Source: Lachnospiraceae bacterium (GTDB taxonomy: Bacteria > Bacillota > Clostridia > Lachnospirales > Lachnospiraceae). Taken from it: a DNA stretch of 64,000 nt. Location of the stretch: NCBI GenBank assembly GCA_017936885.1, contig JAGBEO010000029.1, positions 1 to 64,000 of the forward strand. Reading direction: 5' to 3'. Under the pieces are notes generated by a model. That model was not told the DNA's origin. It ran no database searches and saw only the letters and a list, made by a program, of their open reading frames with translations. A program made the translations under genes and the position numbers. Below are positions 1 to 8,877 of this stretch, piece by piece. Numbering within the stretch: the first letter of the stretch is position 1; every line of letters starts with the position of its first letter.

Positions 1-1
1 C

Positions 2-139
2 CCGGGCTCTGGTGCATCAAGGTATTGTCCTGCTTGTGCCAAGAAGATACGGAGGGAGAAATCAAACGAGAGCAAACGCAGGAGCAGAGAACAGAAAAGG
101 ATAGCATGTATGAACTGTCCGCAAAAAATGACCGACTGA
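2..139 (+). CDS. Partial cysteine-rich small protein (3' end)
   Basis: The reading frame enters from the left edge and stops at 137-139. It encodes a CPAC motif followed by a very basic stretch (KKIRREK, KRRSRE) and a second CMNC motif. This is the layout of short zinc-ribbon-like proteins often found in phages and transposons of Clostridia. It ends almost exactly where similarity of the opposite-strand nucleoside phosphorylase begins, so 137 is probably a recombination joint. An alternative frame in the same strand also stays open here, so the assignment is tentative. Confidence 0.4.
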   Translation, partial: PGSGASRYCPACAKKIRREKSNESKRRSREQKRIACMNCPQKMTD

Positions 140-403
140 TGCTGCTCCAATAGGCGACTGAACCAGACATATATCTTCTTTTTCTTCATGTAAAACATAT
201 ATTATTATGTTGTGAGAAACTGTAATCAGCTCCTCTGCCACCTCCGCATTGTTATCATTGGCATACCTATGAACTACATCTCCAAGAAAAGCAAATAGAC
301 ACTTCTCCGGGAGCTTAAATTCATGCAGGTCATGATCTGGGGCTATCACTTCTTTTGAACTATCATCATATTCAAGAATCGGTATCTCGTTTTTTATAAT
401 CAT
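62..403 (-). pseudogene. 5' fragment of a nucleoside phosphorylase gene
   Basis: The first 90 or so residues (from MIIKNEIPILEYD to SPIGAAS) match my memory of the amino-terminal part of bacterial nucleoside phosphorylase-family proteins, ending in the conserved glycine/alanine-rich phosphate-binding loop. After the loop, at about base 137, the frame runs into unrelated residues and stops at 62, so at least half of the enzyme is missing. The start at 403 is chosen because AGGAGG stands six bases ahead of it, inside the stop region of the preceding acetyltransferase gene, which implies translational coupling. The product cannot be a full enzyme. Confidence 0.6.
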
Positions 404-404
404 T

Positions 405-974
405 TCAATCCTCCTCATCTATGTCAGCCAAGAAGTTGACCATAATAATCTCATCTCTGTATGTTCCATCCTTTAGCTTAAAAGCTCTAGGATTCATGCC
501 ATATTCCTTAAAACCCATTTTAGAATACAGGTGTCTTGCCCTGTCATTATCGCTGAAAACTCCCAGCTCTACCTGTTCAAAACCATTTTCTTTTGCCTGC
601 TCTAAGGCAACTTTCATCATAAAACTTCCAAGGCCCATTCCTGCATATTTTTGGCGTATCGACATACCAAGATACCCTCGATGTAAATATTTGATATGTG
701 GTCTTACCAACGTTACTCCAAGGTCTCCAATCATTTCATCTCCGATATACGCACTTACCATAAAATCTCTTTCGCTTTCTTCTATGGTTTTAAGCATATT
801 TGTTAGTCTTTCTAAATCAAACTGCCCGTCTTCCGGATATCGTGCCATAAAATGAGTCTCAGCAGATGTAGCTTCCCTATGCAGTTTTACCTTCATAGCA
901 TCTTCAGCACCCGCACTTTTGATAATTACATTTTTTCCATTAGGTAATTCATAATTTCGTTCTGCAATCTTCAT
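405..974 (-). CDS. GNAT-family N-acetyltransferase
   Basis: A 189-residue protein with a complete GNAT fold. The acetyl-CoA loop is visible as QKYAGMGLGSFMM near residue 110, followed by the motif-B region (ELGVFSDNDRARHLYSKMGF) typical of transferases acting on small molecules or peptides. The start at 974 has GGAGGAG at good spacing; a longer frame to 1010 lacks such a site and overlaps the terminator. Its stop lies two bases before the start of the broken nucleoside phosphorylase gene. The substrate cannot be deduced. It lies behind the transfer operon's terminator and looks like cargo. Confidence 0.85.
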   Translation of the reverse strand: MKIAERNYELPNGKNVIIKSAGAEDAMKVKLHREATSAETHFMARYPEDGQFDLERLTNMLKTIEESERDFMVSAYIGDEMIGDLGVTLVRPHIKYLHRGYLGMSIRQKYAGMGLGSFMMKVALEQAKENGFEQVELGVFSDNDRARHLYSKMGFKEYGMNPRAFKLKDGTYRDEIIMVNFLADIDEED

Positions 975-992
975 AGATTCACTCCTCCAAGT

Positions 993-1030
993 AAAAAAAG
1001 ACCCTATCAAACATTTCGCTTGATAAGGCC
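993..1030 (-). terminator. Rho-independent terminator of the transfer operon
   Basis: On the minus strand CCTTATCAA pairs with TTGATAGGG around a nine-base loop and is followed by TCTTTTTTT. It closes the operon that runs leftward from 10.1 kb. Confidence 0.75.
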
Positions 1031-1061
1031 TTTATCTACGTATTCAGTATATCTTGGATAC

Positions 1062-1172
1062 TTATAGATTCATCTTATAACGCTGCCTCATCTCGCATGG
1101 TAAACTAAGCCCCTGATAATAATTCACGAGCATGTTAGTGACCATTCTATTGACGAGACGTGTATTTGTCAT
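1062..1172 (-). CDS. Hypothetical 36-residue protein
   Basis: A short frame starting MTNTRLVNRMV with GGAGG twelve bases upstream, overlapping the end of the preceding 38-residue frame. It is the last possible gene before the operon terminator. The sequence is basic and has no recognised domain. Its tight overlap with neighbours is the only support. Confidence 0.35.
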   Translation of the reverse strand: MTNTRLVNRMVTNMLVNYYQGLSLPCEMRQRYKMNL

Positions 1173-1263
1173 GTTCTATCAGTTCCTCCAAATATTTCTT
1201 GTAAGTATAAACTTCGTTATAATACCCGTCAAGAAGTTTTTTATAGGTACTAACCTCAGGCAA
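1147..1263 (-). CDS. Hypothetical 38-residue protein overlapping the traG stop
   Basis: The frame begins at a TTG inside the last codons of traG and runs LPEVSTYKKLLDGYYNEVY to a stop at 1147. It is rich in Tyr, Lys and Glu, with helix-forming periodicity. The AGATGGGGA ahead of TTG is a modest ribosome-binding site. Function is unknown. Confidence 0.35.
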   Translation of the reverse strand: MPEVSTYKKLLDGYYNEVYTYKKYLEELIEHDKYTSRQ

Positions 1264-3607
1264 TCCCCATCTGTTTGATGAAATCTCTTATTTCCTCAGT
1301 ATCTGAGTGTTGATTGAAAAGCTCTTTAATCTCTTCAAAGCTATAGCCTGCTATGACTAAGGGCTTTAAAAACCTGACATGGATGTTAGAAAAGCCATCA
1401 TTGATAAGACTTCTAACCACTCTGCAGCGTTCACGATATACAGATTCTTCACAATCACTTCCGTCAGCGTTTTTCCGAAATTCATCCAAGGTGATTTTCT
1501 TCATCATGGCATGTTTCTCATGGTACTTCTCCGCATTCTTTTGAAGCATCTTCCTTTCATTTACAGAAAGCACGATATTTTCAGGCTTTACTTTCATCTT
1601 AACAGCCTCATGATAAGCGATTGCCTCATCTACTGTGATGTGGATAATCTCTTCTCCCTGGGCCAGTAGCTTTTTAGCCTCTGCTTTTGCTCTTTCTCCT
1701 GAAAAGAATACCGGTGATAGATCTGCCCGCTTTTCCTTACGTATCTCCTGACGTTTCTTAGGATCATACGGATTATGTTTTCTGCATAAAAGCTTTACAA
1801 AATCCGTCCTCTCCATACGGCACTTAGTCTGATATAAAGGATCTGCACCCTTTACAACGATGGCACACTCCCCGTCCTTTTTCATGGCAAAGATATCCTC
1901 TGCTGATAAAAGGCTCTTTTGCATAACATCCTCTGACCTAGAGCTCTGCCCTTTATAGTCTTTAGCATCGGACTCACTTGCCTTATGAATGGTCTGCGTT
2001 CCAAAGTGTTTTGACAGATATTCACAGGAATCCATATCCGGTGCTCCTAAGATATCAATAATAGAGCAGTTACCGATAAGATCCTTGTCCATATCAAACT
2101 TAGGAAACTTTCTCTTAAGCTGAATCAGGTTCTGTACAATAATAACCGCACTCATGTTACGGCTACGCATGGTAGAAAGCTTCTCAACAAAGGAATCCGG
2201 CAGTGTGACATTTGCAAACTCATCCATAAGAAACGTCAAATGCTGTGGCAGCGTTTCATGAAGGCTCGGATCAATGGCTGTCAGATGGTAAAGTTCATCA
2301 AAGAACAGAGAATATACCATTGAAGGGATCCAGTCATAATACCTCTTATCTTCACTTGTTACGATAAAGAGTATTCTCTTACCTGTAGATGCTTCCTTGC
2401 ATGGCTTTGAATACCCAAAGCTCTTTGCAATCTGTATCTCATCCTCGGATAACAGGTCTATTACGCATTCAAGCTTCATATATCTGCAATGTGCATCCAA
2501 AGATGCCACAATAGAGCTTGTTGTCTCCGCTGCTCCGTTATAATACTTTTCGATTGCAACATACCCGGGGAAGTCCGACTCCATATGTCGCTCTTCTTTC
2601 CAGTTGCTCTGTGCTTTCTTTGCGATATCAAGAATGCCTCCTTCCCTGTTATCAATGGAGCCATCCTTATTTGTATATACACAGGTAGCATCAAGAAGCT
2701 TTACAAAAGTCTTCCAGTTCTGATCTTCCTTCGGATAATAGTAGTGAATCAGATAAATGATACTCGTAAGAAGCACTTCTGCCGATTGCTCAAAAAACTG
2801 ATCATTTCCGCCGCTTTCTTCTGCCGGAGTAGTTGCTTTCATAAGGATTCCGGCAATACTCATGATATCAGACTCATTTCTGATATATTCAAACGGGTTA
2901 AAATGGATACTCATTGGCATACCATCTTCAGATTCCACGTTCATGACCATAACTTCATAGCCGTTATCCTCAAAGTATTGCCCTGTCTGCTTATAGAGCT
3001 CCCCTTTTGGATCTGTCACAAGAAAGTTTCCGCATAGCTGGGATAACATCGGACGGGCAAGCCTGAATGACTTTCCGGATCCAGGCGGTCCTACCACAAG
3101 CATATTTAGGTTGGAGGTTTTCTCATTATGAATCGAAAGATATACCCCCTCTGCAATCCAGTAATTTGCCGTGTTTACACGAAGGGGATGATCAAGATGA
3201 ACATCCCCCGTAACAACATCAACAACGTTTTTCTCATCATGGTTTGCAAAGAGCTTTGTAAATTCCTTGGCATCTCCCCATTTGGCTTTACCAAATTCTT
3301 CTCCGGCGAAAGGATGCTCTATCTTTGTAAAGATTATGATAAATGCCATAGACCATCCGATCACAAAGGTTAATACAAACTTCGGTGTTGCCGGTGTGAC
3401 TCCTACTATAAAATGGTGCTGCTCTATGATAAAGGACTGAAAATTATTCATGAACTCATTAAGATTATTCCCGTCCATCCACACAGCTCCCAAAAGAAAG
3501 CCAAGATATACACAAACAAAAACACCAATCGCATATATGATAAGCGTCTCTTTAACGCTCCTTGTATGCTTTTTTACCGGTCTTTCTCTTACAAACAAAT
3601 CGCTCAT
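1256..3607 (-). CDS. traG: Type IV coupling protein, TraG/VirD4 family
   Basis: A 783-residue membrane ATPase that should hand the relaxase-DNA complex to the secretion channel. Two amino-terminal membrane segments are visible (about residues 21-43 and 77-94), then the nucleotide-binding domain with Walker A GPPGSGKS at 173-180 and Walker B LTFLMDEF near 460, as in VirD4. A charged carboxy-terminal extension of about 170 residues may bind relaxosome proteins. GGAGG lies seven bases before the ATG. It follows the PcfB-like gene and a 21-residue frame, the order known from Gram-positive transfer operons where a PcfB-like protein precedes the coupling protein. Confidence 0.93.
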   Translation of the reverse strand: MSDLFVRERPVKKHTRSVKETLIIYAIGVFVCVYLGFLLGAVWMDGNNLNEFMNNFQSFIIEQHHFIVGVTPATPKFVLTFVIGWSMAFIIIFTKIEHPFAGEEFGKAKWGDAKEFTKLFANHDEKNVVDVVTGDVHLDHPLRVNTANYWIAEGVYLSIHNEKTSNLNMLVVGPPGSGKSFRLARPMLSQLCGNFLVTDPKGELYKQTGQYFEDNGYEVMVMNVESEDGMPMSIHFNPFEYIRNESDIMSIAGILMKATTPAEESGGNDQFFEQSAEVLLTSIIYLIHYYYPKEDQNWKTFVKLLDATCVYTNKDGSIDNREGGILDIAKKAQSNWKEERHMESDFPGYVAIEKYYNGAAETTSSIVASLDAHCRYMKLECVIDLLSEDEIQIAKSFGYSKPCKEASTGKRILFIVTSEDKRYYDWIPSMVYSLFFDELYHLTAIDPSLHETLPQHLTFLMDEFANVTLPDSFVEKLSTMRSRNMSAVIIVQNLIQLKRKFPKFDMDKDLIGNCSIIDILGAPDMDSCEYLSKHFGTQTIHKASESDAKDYKGQSSRSEDVMQKSLLSAEDIFAMKKDGECAIVVKGADPLYQTKCRMERTDFVKLLCRKHNPYDPKKRQEIRKEKRADLSPVFFSGERAKAEAKKLLAQGEEIIHITVDEAIAYHEAVKMKVKPENIVLSVNERKMLQKNAEKYHEKHAMMKKITLDEFRKNADGSDCEESVYRERCRVVRSLINDGFSNIHVRFLKPLVIAGYSFEEIKELFNQHSDTEEIRDFIKQMGIA

Positions 3608-3618
3608 AAACCTGCCTC

Positions 3619-3684
3619 CTATTCGTAAGCCTGATTCATGGCACTTGCTATAAGAAGAAATCCTAAGATACTTAGTGTGATCAT
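3619..3684 (-). CDS. 21-residue hydrophobic microprotein
   Basis: A tiny frame (starts MITLSILGFLLIASAM, ends QAYE) sits between the PcfB-like gene and traG with an excellent AAGGAGG upstream of its ATG. It would be a single short membrane helix. No family is recognised. The strong ribosome-binding site, distinct from traG's own, argues that it is translated. Confidence 0.45.
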   Translation of the reverse strand: MITLSILGFLLIASAMNQAYE

Positions 3685-3694
3685 AGCCCCCTCC

Positions 3695-5143
3695 TTATCT
3701 TGCCGCAGCCTTGGTAATAGACTTTGCAGCACTTTCTGTCTTTGCTTTTCCTTCAAGTGCCTTAAGGATTTCATCTCCAGTGAGAGTCTTTTCCTTTCCA
3801 TCAGAGCCTATAAAGGAATACTTCTCATCAGAGCGGATTGAAATCTTTGCACTATCAGAATCGATGCCTACAAGAGACACTCCTTCTACAAGACCATCAT
3901 CAAGCTCTAAAGATAAAATCCTGTTTTCACTTGGCATGATGGATTCCGATGGAACCGTGACAGTGGAATAAAAGCTTTTTGCATATGCCTCACGCTGAGC
4001 CGCATCATTTCTTGCCTGGTCAATCATGATCTGTGCTTCGCCTGAAATTTCATGCCCACCTTCCTGGGCACTGGTAAAATTTGTATCAAACCCAAGAATA
4101 TAGTCATGAAGGTTTTCTTCACTTCTCATAACCGTCATAGGCTGATCTTTCATCATTCCTGCATTTTTAAGGATTTCAGGAAGTTTTTCATTCCATGCCT
4201 CCATCGTAAGGCCTCTGTCAGATACAGGTTCAAACTTTGCTCCCGTTACAGGATCTGAGACTTCATAGACAGAAAAGACCATGCCCTTATCATCCACTTC
4301 AAAGCTCCTCTTTACTGTGAGAAGTGTGTCATCCCCGGTCTTTTGGCTGTAATAAAGCTCTTTCGACTCTGGAACAAGCCCTGAATCACGGATAGGATAC
4401 ATACAATCTTCGGGCATAAACTCTCTTACCACCCCACACGTCTGCGCCTGCAGCATTGCAAGTTCAGGATTATCCAAAAACTCTGTACCTTCCGCCTGCT
4501 TAAGATATTCCGCAAAATCAAGGACATTGTTTCTATCCATCTTTTCCTTGGACTCTGCCAAAAGCTCACTGTTCTGCGATTTACCCTGTTCAAGTGCTTC
4601 AATCTCTTTCTGAATCTCGTCCTTTTCTTCCTGAGTCTCAGCATTTGCAAGTCTATCCTTCGCATCAGCGATTTTCTCATCATATGACTTATCCTGTGCT
4701 TCCTCACTTGCAACACGCTTTCTCATGTAGGACTTTATCTGTTCATCATGGATTCCGAAGTCCTGTGCAAGCACGGCAACAGGAACGTAATCATCATTTG
4801 GATTAAGATCCGGCATGATACAGTATCTGAGATTATTCTTCTGACAATAATATTCAAACGGGCTGATAAAGCCTTCTCCCTTTACATCAGGATCATTTGT
4901 AATATTGATTGTTGGCTCGAACATTTCCTTGGGAAACTCCAAAATAGGAGCCATCCCTTCACTTGCTTCCTGAATCTTCTGCCAGGAGCAGCTTCCGGGT
5001 TTATTAAGCCATTTCTGGTGATGCCACTGATGTAAGGACTTAACGCCGCTTACCATAGCTGCAATCATCGCCTTTGTTCCTTTCAAAAGGTAATAAATCC
5101 CCTTATATTCAAGATCTATAACCTGAGCAATTTCATCTGCCAT
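3695..5143 (-). CDS. Conjugation protein, possibly PcfB/DUF3801-like
   Basis: A 482-residue protein. The first 50 residues carry a KGTKAMIAAMV stretch like the start of PcfB proteins, followed by a region ending in a helix-rich segment (QDFGIHDEQIKSYMRKR). Residues 150-215 form a charged coiled coil, and the rest is a hydrophilic domain of unknown fold. PcfB of enterococcal plasmids lies directly before the coupling protein and helps load the relaxosome; this gene has the same position before traG. The assignment rests on position and weak amino-terminal resemblance. GGAGG precedes the ATG, and a 51-base gap separates its stop from the traG start region, filled by the 21-residue frame. Confidence 0.5.
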   Translation of the reverse strand: MADEIAQVIDLEYKGIYYLLKGTKAMIAAMVSGVKSLHQWHHQKWLNKPGSCSWQKIQEASEGMAPILEFPKEMFEPTINITNDPDVKGEGFISPFEYYCQKNNLRYCIMPDLNPNDDYVPVAVLAQDFGIHDEQIKSYMRKRVASEEAQDKSYDEKIADAKDRLANAETQEEKDEIQKEIEALEQGKSQNSELLAESKEKMDRNNVLDFAEYLKQAEGTEFLDNPELAMLQAQTCGVVREFMPEDCMYPIRDSGLVPESKELYYSQKTGDDTLLTVKRSFEVDDKGMVFSVYEVSDPVTGAKFEPVSDRGLTMEAWNEKLPEILKNAGMMKDQPMTVMRSEENLHDYILGFDTNFTSAQEGGHEISGEAQIMIDQARNDAAQREAYAKSFYSTVTVPSESIMPSENRILSLELDDGLVEGVSLVGIDSDSAKISIRSDEKYSFIGSDGKEKTLTGDEILKALEGKAKTESAAKSITKAAAR

Positions 5144-5156
5144 TTCACATTCCTCC

Positions 5157-6395
5157 TTATGGTCTTAATACTAAAATCACGTTTTTTGTTCTAAGTGTCT
5201 GATATACAACGCCGTGGTCTTCATTTAGGGCTTCCACCACTTCACCGTTTCCTACATAAACTGCCACATGGTATATGCCAAGAAATCTTCCGTTGTCATG
5301 TCCGCCGTAAAAGATTAAATCTCCCGGCTCCATATCTCTTACATCGAGCCTTGTGGAATTTACGACCTCTCCTTTGCTGTATAGCTTACTTGCCTCAGCC
5401 GCAGCAGTCGGAGGATATCCGCCTCCATAACTTATGTCCACACCACCTGCCTGCCAGCTATAGTAAGCAAGGGATGAACAGTCATATGCATAGCCGCTTG
5501 CTCTGTTTGCCTGCGAGTATGGATAGCCAACTCTTGAAAGGGCAAACCTGATAACTTCCTCTTGTCTCCCTGTAGCTCCTGAATCATCCACAATCGCATC
5601 TATTTCCTCATCTGTTAGGCTTTCTTCTGAAAGAATCCTTCCTCGCCCTGAAAACCTTGATACAAATCCTGTAACTGTGGTACTTACGCTGTTTATGGAA
5701 GTAAACATGCCAACCACCAAAGATACAAGAATCATAAATACGATAAGAAACATCAAAACAACCATTACATGCGGTGCAATAAGAGCTGCTATCTTGGCAA
5801 AAAGCCCCTTTAAGTACGTAGCCGGATTAAGAATCTCTGTCACTACTCTGACTGCCCCGGTATTTCCGTCCTTAATTGCATCCCCTGTTGCTTTATCAGA
5901 GCCAAGGTCATTTCCTATCATGCCTTTTGCCCTAAGCATCTTGGCTACGGCTGTTTTATTGGCTGCCGCTCTTTTCTCCTTGGATACTGACTTCTTTGAA
6001 ACATCTTTTGATACAGACTTTCCTGCATCTGCTTTTTCTGTACCCTTCTCTGGCTTCGAAGGAGTCTGTGCTGATGCCTCTGCCCCGAAAGTCTTTTGGG
6101 GCGGGCTCTCAACTTTGGCTTCTTTCCTCTCGCTATCCGTTCCTTTCGCTTTCTTCTCATCTATAAAAGCCTCCTTCTGCTTTAATTTATGGAACTTCTT
6201 CATTTCCTTCGCTTTTGCTTTATGCTTATTTGCAGAAAGGGAGGCCAATCCGCTTAGTGTAAGATCCACTTTTGCAGATGCATCCTCCCCATCTCCTTTA
6301 GAAAACCTGGAGGCTTCACCTACGGCAAAGTTAAGGGCATAGTCTTTAAATTTCACATCACTTGTAAACCGTGCTCCTTCCTCTTTAAACCCCAT
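5157..6395 (-). CDS. VirB1-like peptidoglycan hydrolase with NlpC/P60 domain
   Basis: A 412-residue protein that should open the cell wall for the transfer channel. Residues 1-200 are charged and low in complexity, one membrane helix lies near 211-236 (VMVVLMFLIVFMILVSLVV), and residues 275-412 form an NlpC/P60 cysteine peptidase domain with catalytic Cys near 302 (YDCSS) and His near 376 (YHVAVYVG). This resembles the wall hydrolases of Tn916-like elements, but no lysozyme domain is present. The ATG at 6395 has GGAGG five bases upstream and overlaps the virB4 end, indicating coupling. Confidence 0.88.
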   Translation of the reverse strand: MGFKEEGARFTSDVKFKDYALNFAVGEASRFSKGDGEDASAKVDLTLSGLASLSANKHKAKAKEMKKFHKLKQKEAFIDEKKAKGTDSERKEAKVESPPQKTFGAEASAQTPSKPEKGTEKADAGKSVSKDVSKKSVSKEKRAAANKTAVAKMLRAKGMIGNDLGSDKATGDAIKDGNTGAVRVVTEILNPATYLKGLFAKIAALIAPHVMVVLMFLIVFMILVSLVVGMFTSINSVSTTVTGFVSRFSGRGRILSEESLTDEEIDAIVDDSGATGRQEEVIRFALSRVGYPYSQANRASGYAYDCSSLAYYSWQAGGVDISYGGGYPPTAAAEASKLYSKGEVVNSTRLDVRDMEPGDLIFYGGHDNGRFLGIYHVAVYVGNGEVVEALNEDHGVVYQTLRTKNVILVLRP

Positions 6396-8877
6396 AGCCA
6401 CCTCCGTCTGTGTTTACGATTTCATAAATTTCTGACTCCTTGCTCATCCTCATATCAAAAGGAACTGTTACGCTTCCCATCTTAAGAAGCCCCGTTCCGC
6501 TCTCTGCATTGTCAACAAAGTTGAACATGGCAGGAGATATACTCGGCAAGAACTCCATAAGCTTTTTCTTATCCACGGATGACTGGGATAAAAGTGCAAA
6601 ATACTCCGTATTTGAAAGAATCGCTGAAAGCTTTCCGGCATTCTCATCATTCAAAAGATCAGACATGTTCTGAGTTATGCCATTTAAGATACCGCTCATC
6701 TTTCTGATTTCTTTCCAAAGCTTCAAAATAAAGTTTGCTACCTGGTCAACTGCCAAAAGCTCATGGAACTCATCAATATAAAGATGTGTCCACCTGCCGA
6801 CCTTGGCATTTACCTTGATCTTGCCCCTTAATGTTTCCATCATGATGAGCATGCTGGTGATACGAAGATTGTCCTTGAGCCCTGCTATATCAAATGCAAT
6901 CAGCCTGTTACTAAGATCTACATTTGTTCTGTGGTTAAACAGATTCAGTGACCCGTTTACAAAAATCTCCATAGCTGCCGCTAAGTGATCTGCAAGGTCT
7001 GTTCCTTCATCCAAAAGTCCCTGATATACATCCTGCAGTGTCGGTGAATAAGCTCTTACCTGCTCTTCCTTGGATAAATCCTCTGAAAGACTTACCTGTG
7101 TGATTTCTTCCTTCATAAACTCCGGCACTTCATATTCGGCTGCTTTTTCTGTCTCACCGTTAAGGCGCTTTCTCATGCTATAATTTGCCGAGTACACCTT
7201 ATCAATGACTCTATCAACAACGCCCTGCTCCTCTGCTTCCATATCTCTTTTAAGAAGTGAGGATATCAGCGTTAAAATAAAGTCTGCCTTTTCCGAAATA
7301 ATCTCCCGAAGACCGGCATAGTCCACTCCATCAAAATCCACATCCATCGGGTTAAGGTAAAACTCCTTCTTTGAGTCAAAGCAGATAACTGTACCATGCA
7401 TCTTCATCACAACAGGCCCGTATTCCGACTGAGGATCTACAATTAAGATCTGGTCTGTGGGATTGTTAAGATAAACCGATATCATCTCGCTCTTGGAAAA
7501 CACGCTCTTACCAGAGCCGGACTGGCCAAGAATCATGCCATTATGGTTTTTCAGCTTCTTCTTGTCCGCAAAGATCGCATTTTGTGAAAGCTGGTTGATG
7601 CCGTAATATACGCCGTTCTCATCATTAAGCTCCTGAGTCTTAAAAGGCATGAACATCGCAAGGCAGCTTGATGACAGATTCACTACTCTCTTAAACTCCT
7701 GTATTCCATATATAAGTGCAGAGTTAAGCGCCTCCTTTTGCATTGCAAAGCAGCTCTTAAGCGTAAGGCTTTTAAGCGACGCAATATTCTTAAGTTTATC
7801 CTCTATCTGCACCAGTTCTTCTTTTGAATCAGCTAAAAACAACACAAGAATTGTTGTATTGAAGTAGTGGTCATCTAAGCTATCCAGTTCCTTCATAAAC
7901 TGATCGAGCTTTTCTTTCTCGTTCAAAAGCTTCTGCGATGCATCCGCAAGATAGTCATTATTATTACGATTTCTTTGCTTCTCCCCCTCAATCTTCATTC
8001 CCACTGCCATGTACTTTCTTGAAATCTCCTGCTTAAAGCCTGAAATATCAAGAAGTTCATTATTGACTGTTACATAGCTTGTACAATTGATTTTGGAAAG
8101 AGAAGTTATGATGTCAGACTCCAAAGCCTTTGGATAATCCTCGATATACATCACTTTCCCGTAACTTCCGTTTAATACAAAGCCCTCATTATCAAACTCG
8201 ATTGCGGCCGGAGACAGGATATTGATAAAATCCTGCCCCATAGATACCGCTTTCTGAAAGGAGAACCTATATCCGCTTTCAAGTCCTGTATGCATGAAGT
8301 TATAGATGAGCTGCATTCTTTCATCTATGGAAAGGGACTTCATAGATGATCCCTGCATACCGTTAAGCCCAAGTCCTATAAACGCTGACCTTATCGCACC
8401 TTCTATAGACATAAAAGTTGCCTTGGCATCCTTCACTCCATCCGCTGAAATGGTAAGCGTCAGATAGATAGTCTGATATAGCCCCTGCTTGGCATCAGAT
8501 AGCTTTTCTCTGATTACCTGATTGTAGGAATCCCTAAGTCTGTCATCCGCATCCCCACGCTTTTTATAAAGAACCTTTTCGTGAAAGCTCTTCTCATCCA
8601 CATGTTCATTGGCAATGCTATATGAAAACCTGCAGGGAATACCCTTTAATACCTTTGAAAAACTGACAATGATGGATTTCTGCTCCTCATCAGTCACACC
8701 TGCAAAGTTGATATCACTTAGCATGTATGTCTTTGAATACTTTCCTCCAGGCAGGGTAAATATGCCGCTCTCTTCAATAGCCTCTACAGAGAAGATATCC
8801 TGAACGCTATTTACCTCTGCGCAAACAGGAGTGTCATACATCTTCGTCTGCTCGTACTTCGTTTTGATTACCGCCAT
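6385..8877 (-). CDS. virB4: VirB4-family conjugation ATPase
   Basis: An 830-residue ATPase that powers assembly and transport by the type IV secretion channel. The amino-terminal half is the VirB4/TraE domain. The ATPase half has Walker A GQSGSGKS near residue 450 and Walker B LYIDEFHELL near 700. The start at 8877 is chosen for AGGAGG upstream; it lies inside the 3' end of the preceding gene, which encodes a shorter protein resembling this one's amino-terminal domain. Size and motifs are normal for Gram-positive VirB4 proteins. Confidence 0.93.
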   Translation of the reverse strand: MAVIKTKYEQTKMYDTPVCAEVNSVQDIFSVEAIEESGIFTLPGGKYSKTYMLSDINFAGVTDEEQKSIIVSFSKVLKGIPCRFSYSIANEHVDEKSFHEKVLYKKRGDADDRLRDSYNQVIREKLSDAKQGLYQTIYLTLTISADGVKDAKATFMSIEGAIRSAFIGLGLNGMQGSSMKSLSIDERMQLIYNFMHTGLESGYRFSFQKAVSMGQDFINILSPAAIEFDNEGFVLNGSYGKVMYIEDYPKALESDIITSLSKINCTSYVTVNNELLDISGFKQEISRKYMAVGMKIEGEKQRNRNNNDYLADASQKLLNEKEKLDQFMKELDSLDDHYFNTTILVLFLADSKEELVQIEDKLKNIASLKSLTLKSCFAMQKEALNSALIYGIQEFKRVVNLSSSCLAMFMPFKTQELNDENGVYYGINQLSQNAIFADKKKLKNHNGMILGQSGSGKSVFSKSEMISVYLNNPTDQILIVDPQSEYGPVVMKMHGTVICFDSKKEFYLNPMDVDFDGVDYAGLREIISEKADFILTLISSLLKRDMEAEEQGVVDRVIDKVYSANYSMRKRLNGETEKAAEYEVPEFMKEEITQVSLSEDLSKEEQVRAYSPTLQDVYQGLLDEGTDLADHLAAAMEIFVNGSLNLFNHRTNVDLSNRLIAFDIAGLKDNLRITSMLIMMETLRGKIKVNAKVGRWTHLYIDEFHELLAVDQVANFILKLWKEIRKMSGILNGITQNMSDLLNDENAGKLSAILSNTEYFALLSQSSVDKKKLMEFLPSISPAMFNFVDNAESGTGLLKMGSVTVPFDMRMSKESEIYEIVNTDGGGYGV

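Noticed and set aside
421-855. Open frame of 144 codons on the plus strand
   Set aside because: It is antisense to the GNAT gene, has no ribosome-binding site and shows leucine/serine-rich shadow composition.
2489-3037. Long plus-strand frame of 182 codons
   Set aside because: It is fully antisense to traG, cysteine/isoleucine-rich without domain pattern, and has no ribosome-binding site.
5677-6342. Plus-strand frame of 221 codons with alternating Ala/Ser/Phe
   Set aside because: It mirrors the low-complexity Lys/Glu part of the NlpC/P60 gene and is a composition shadow.
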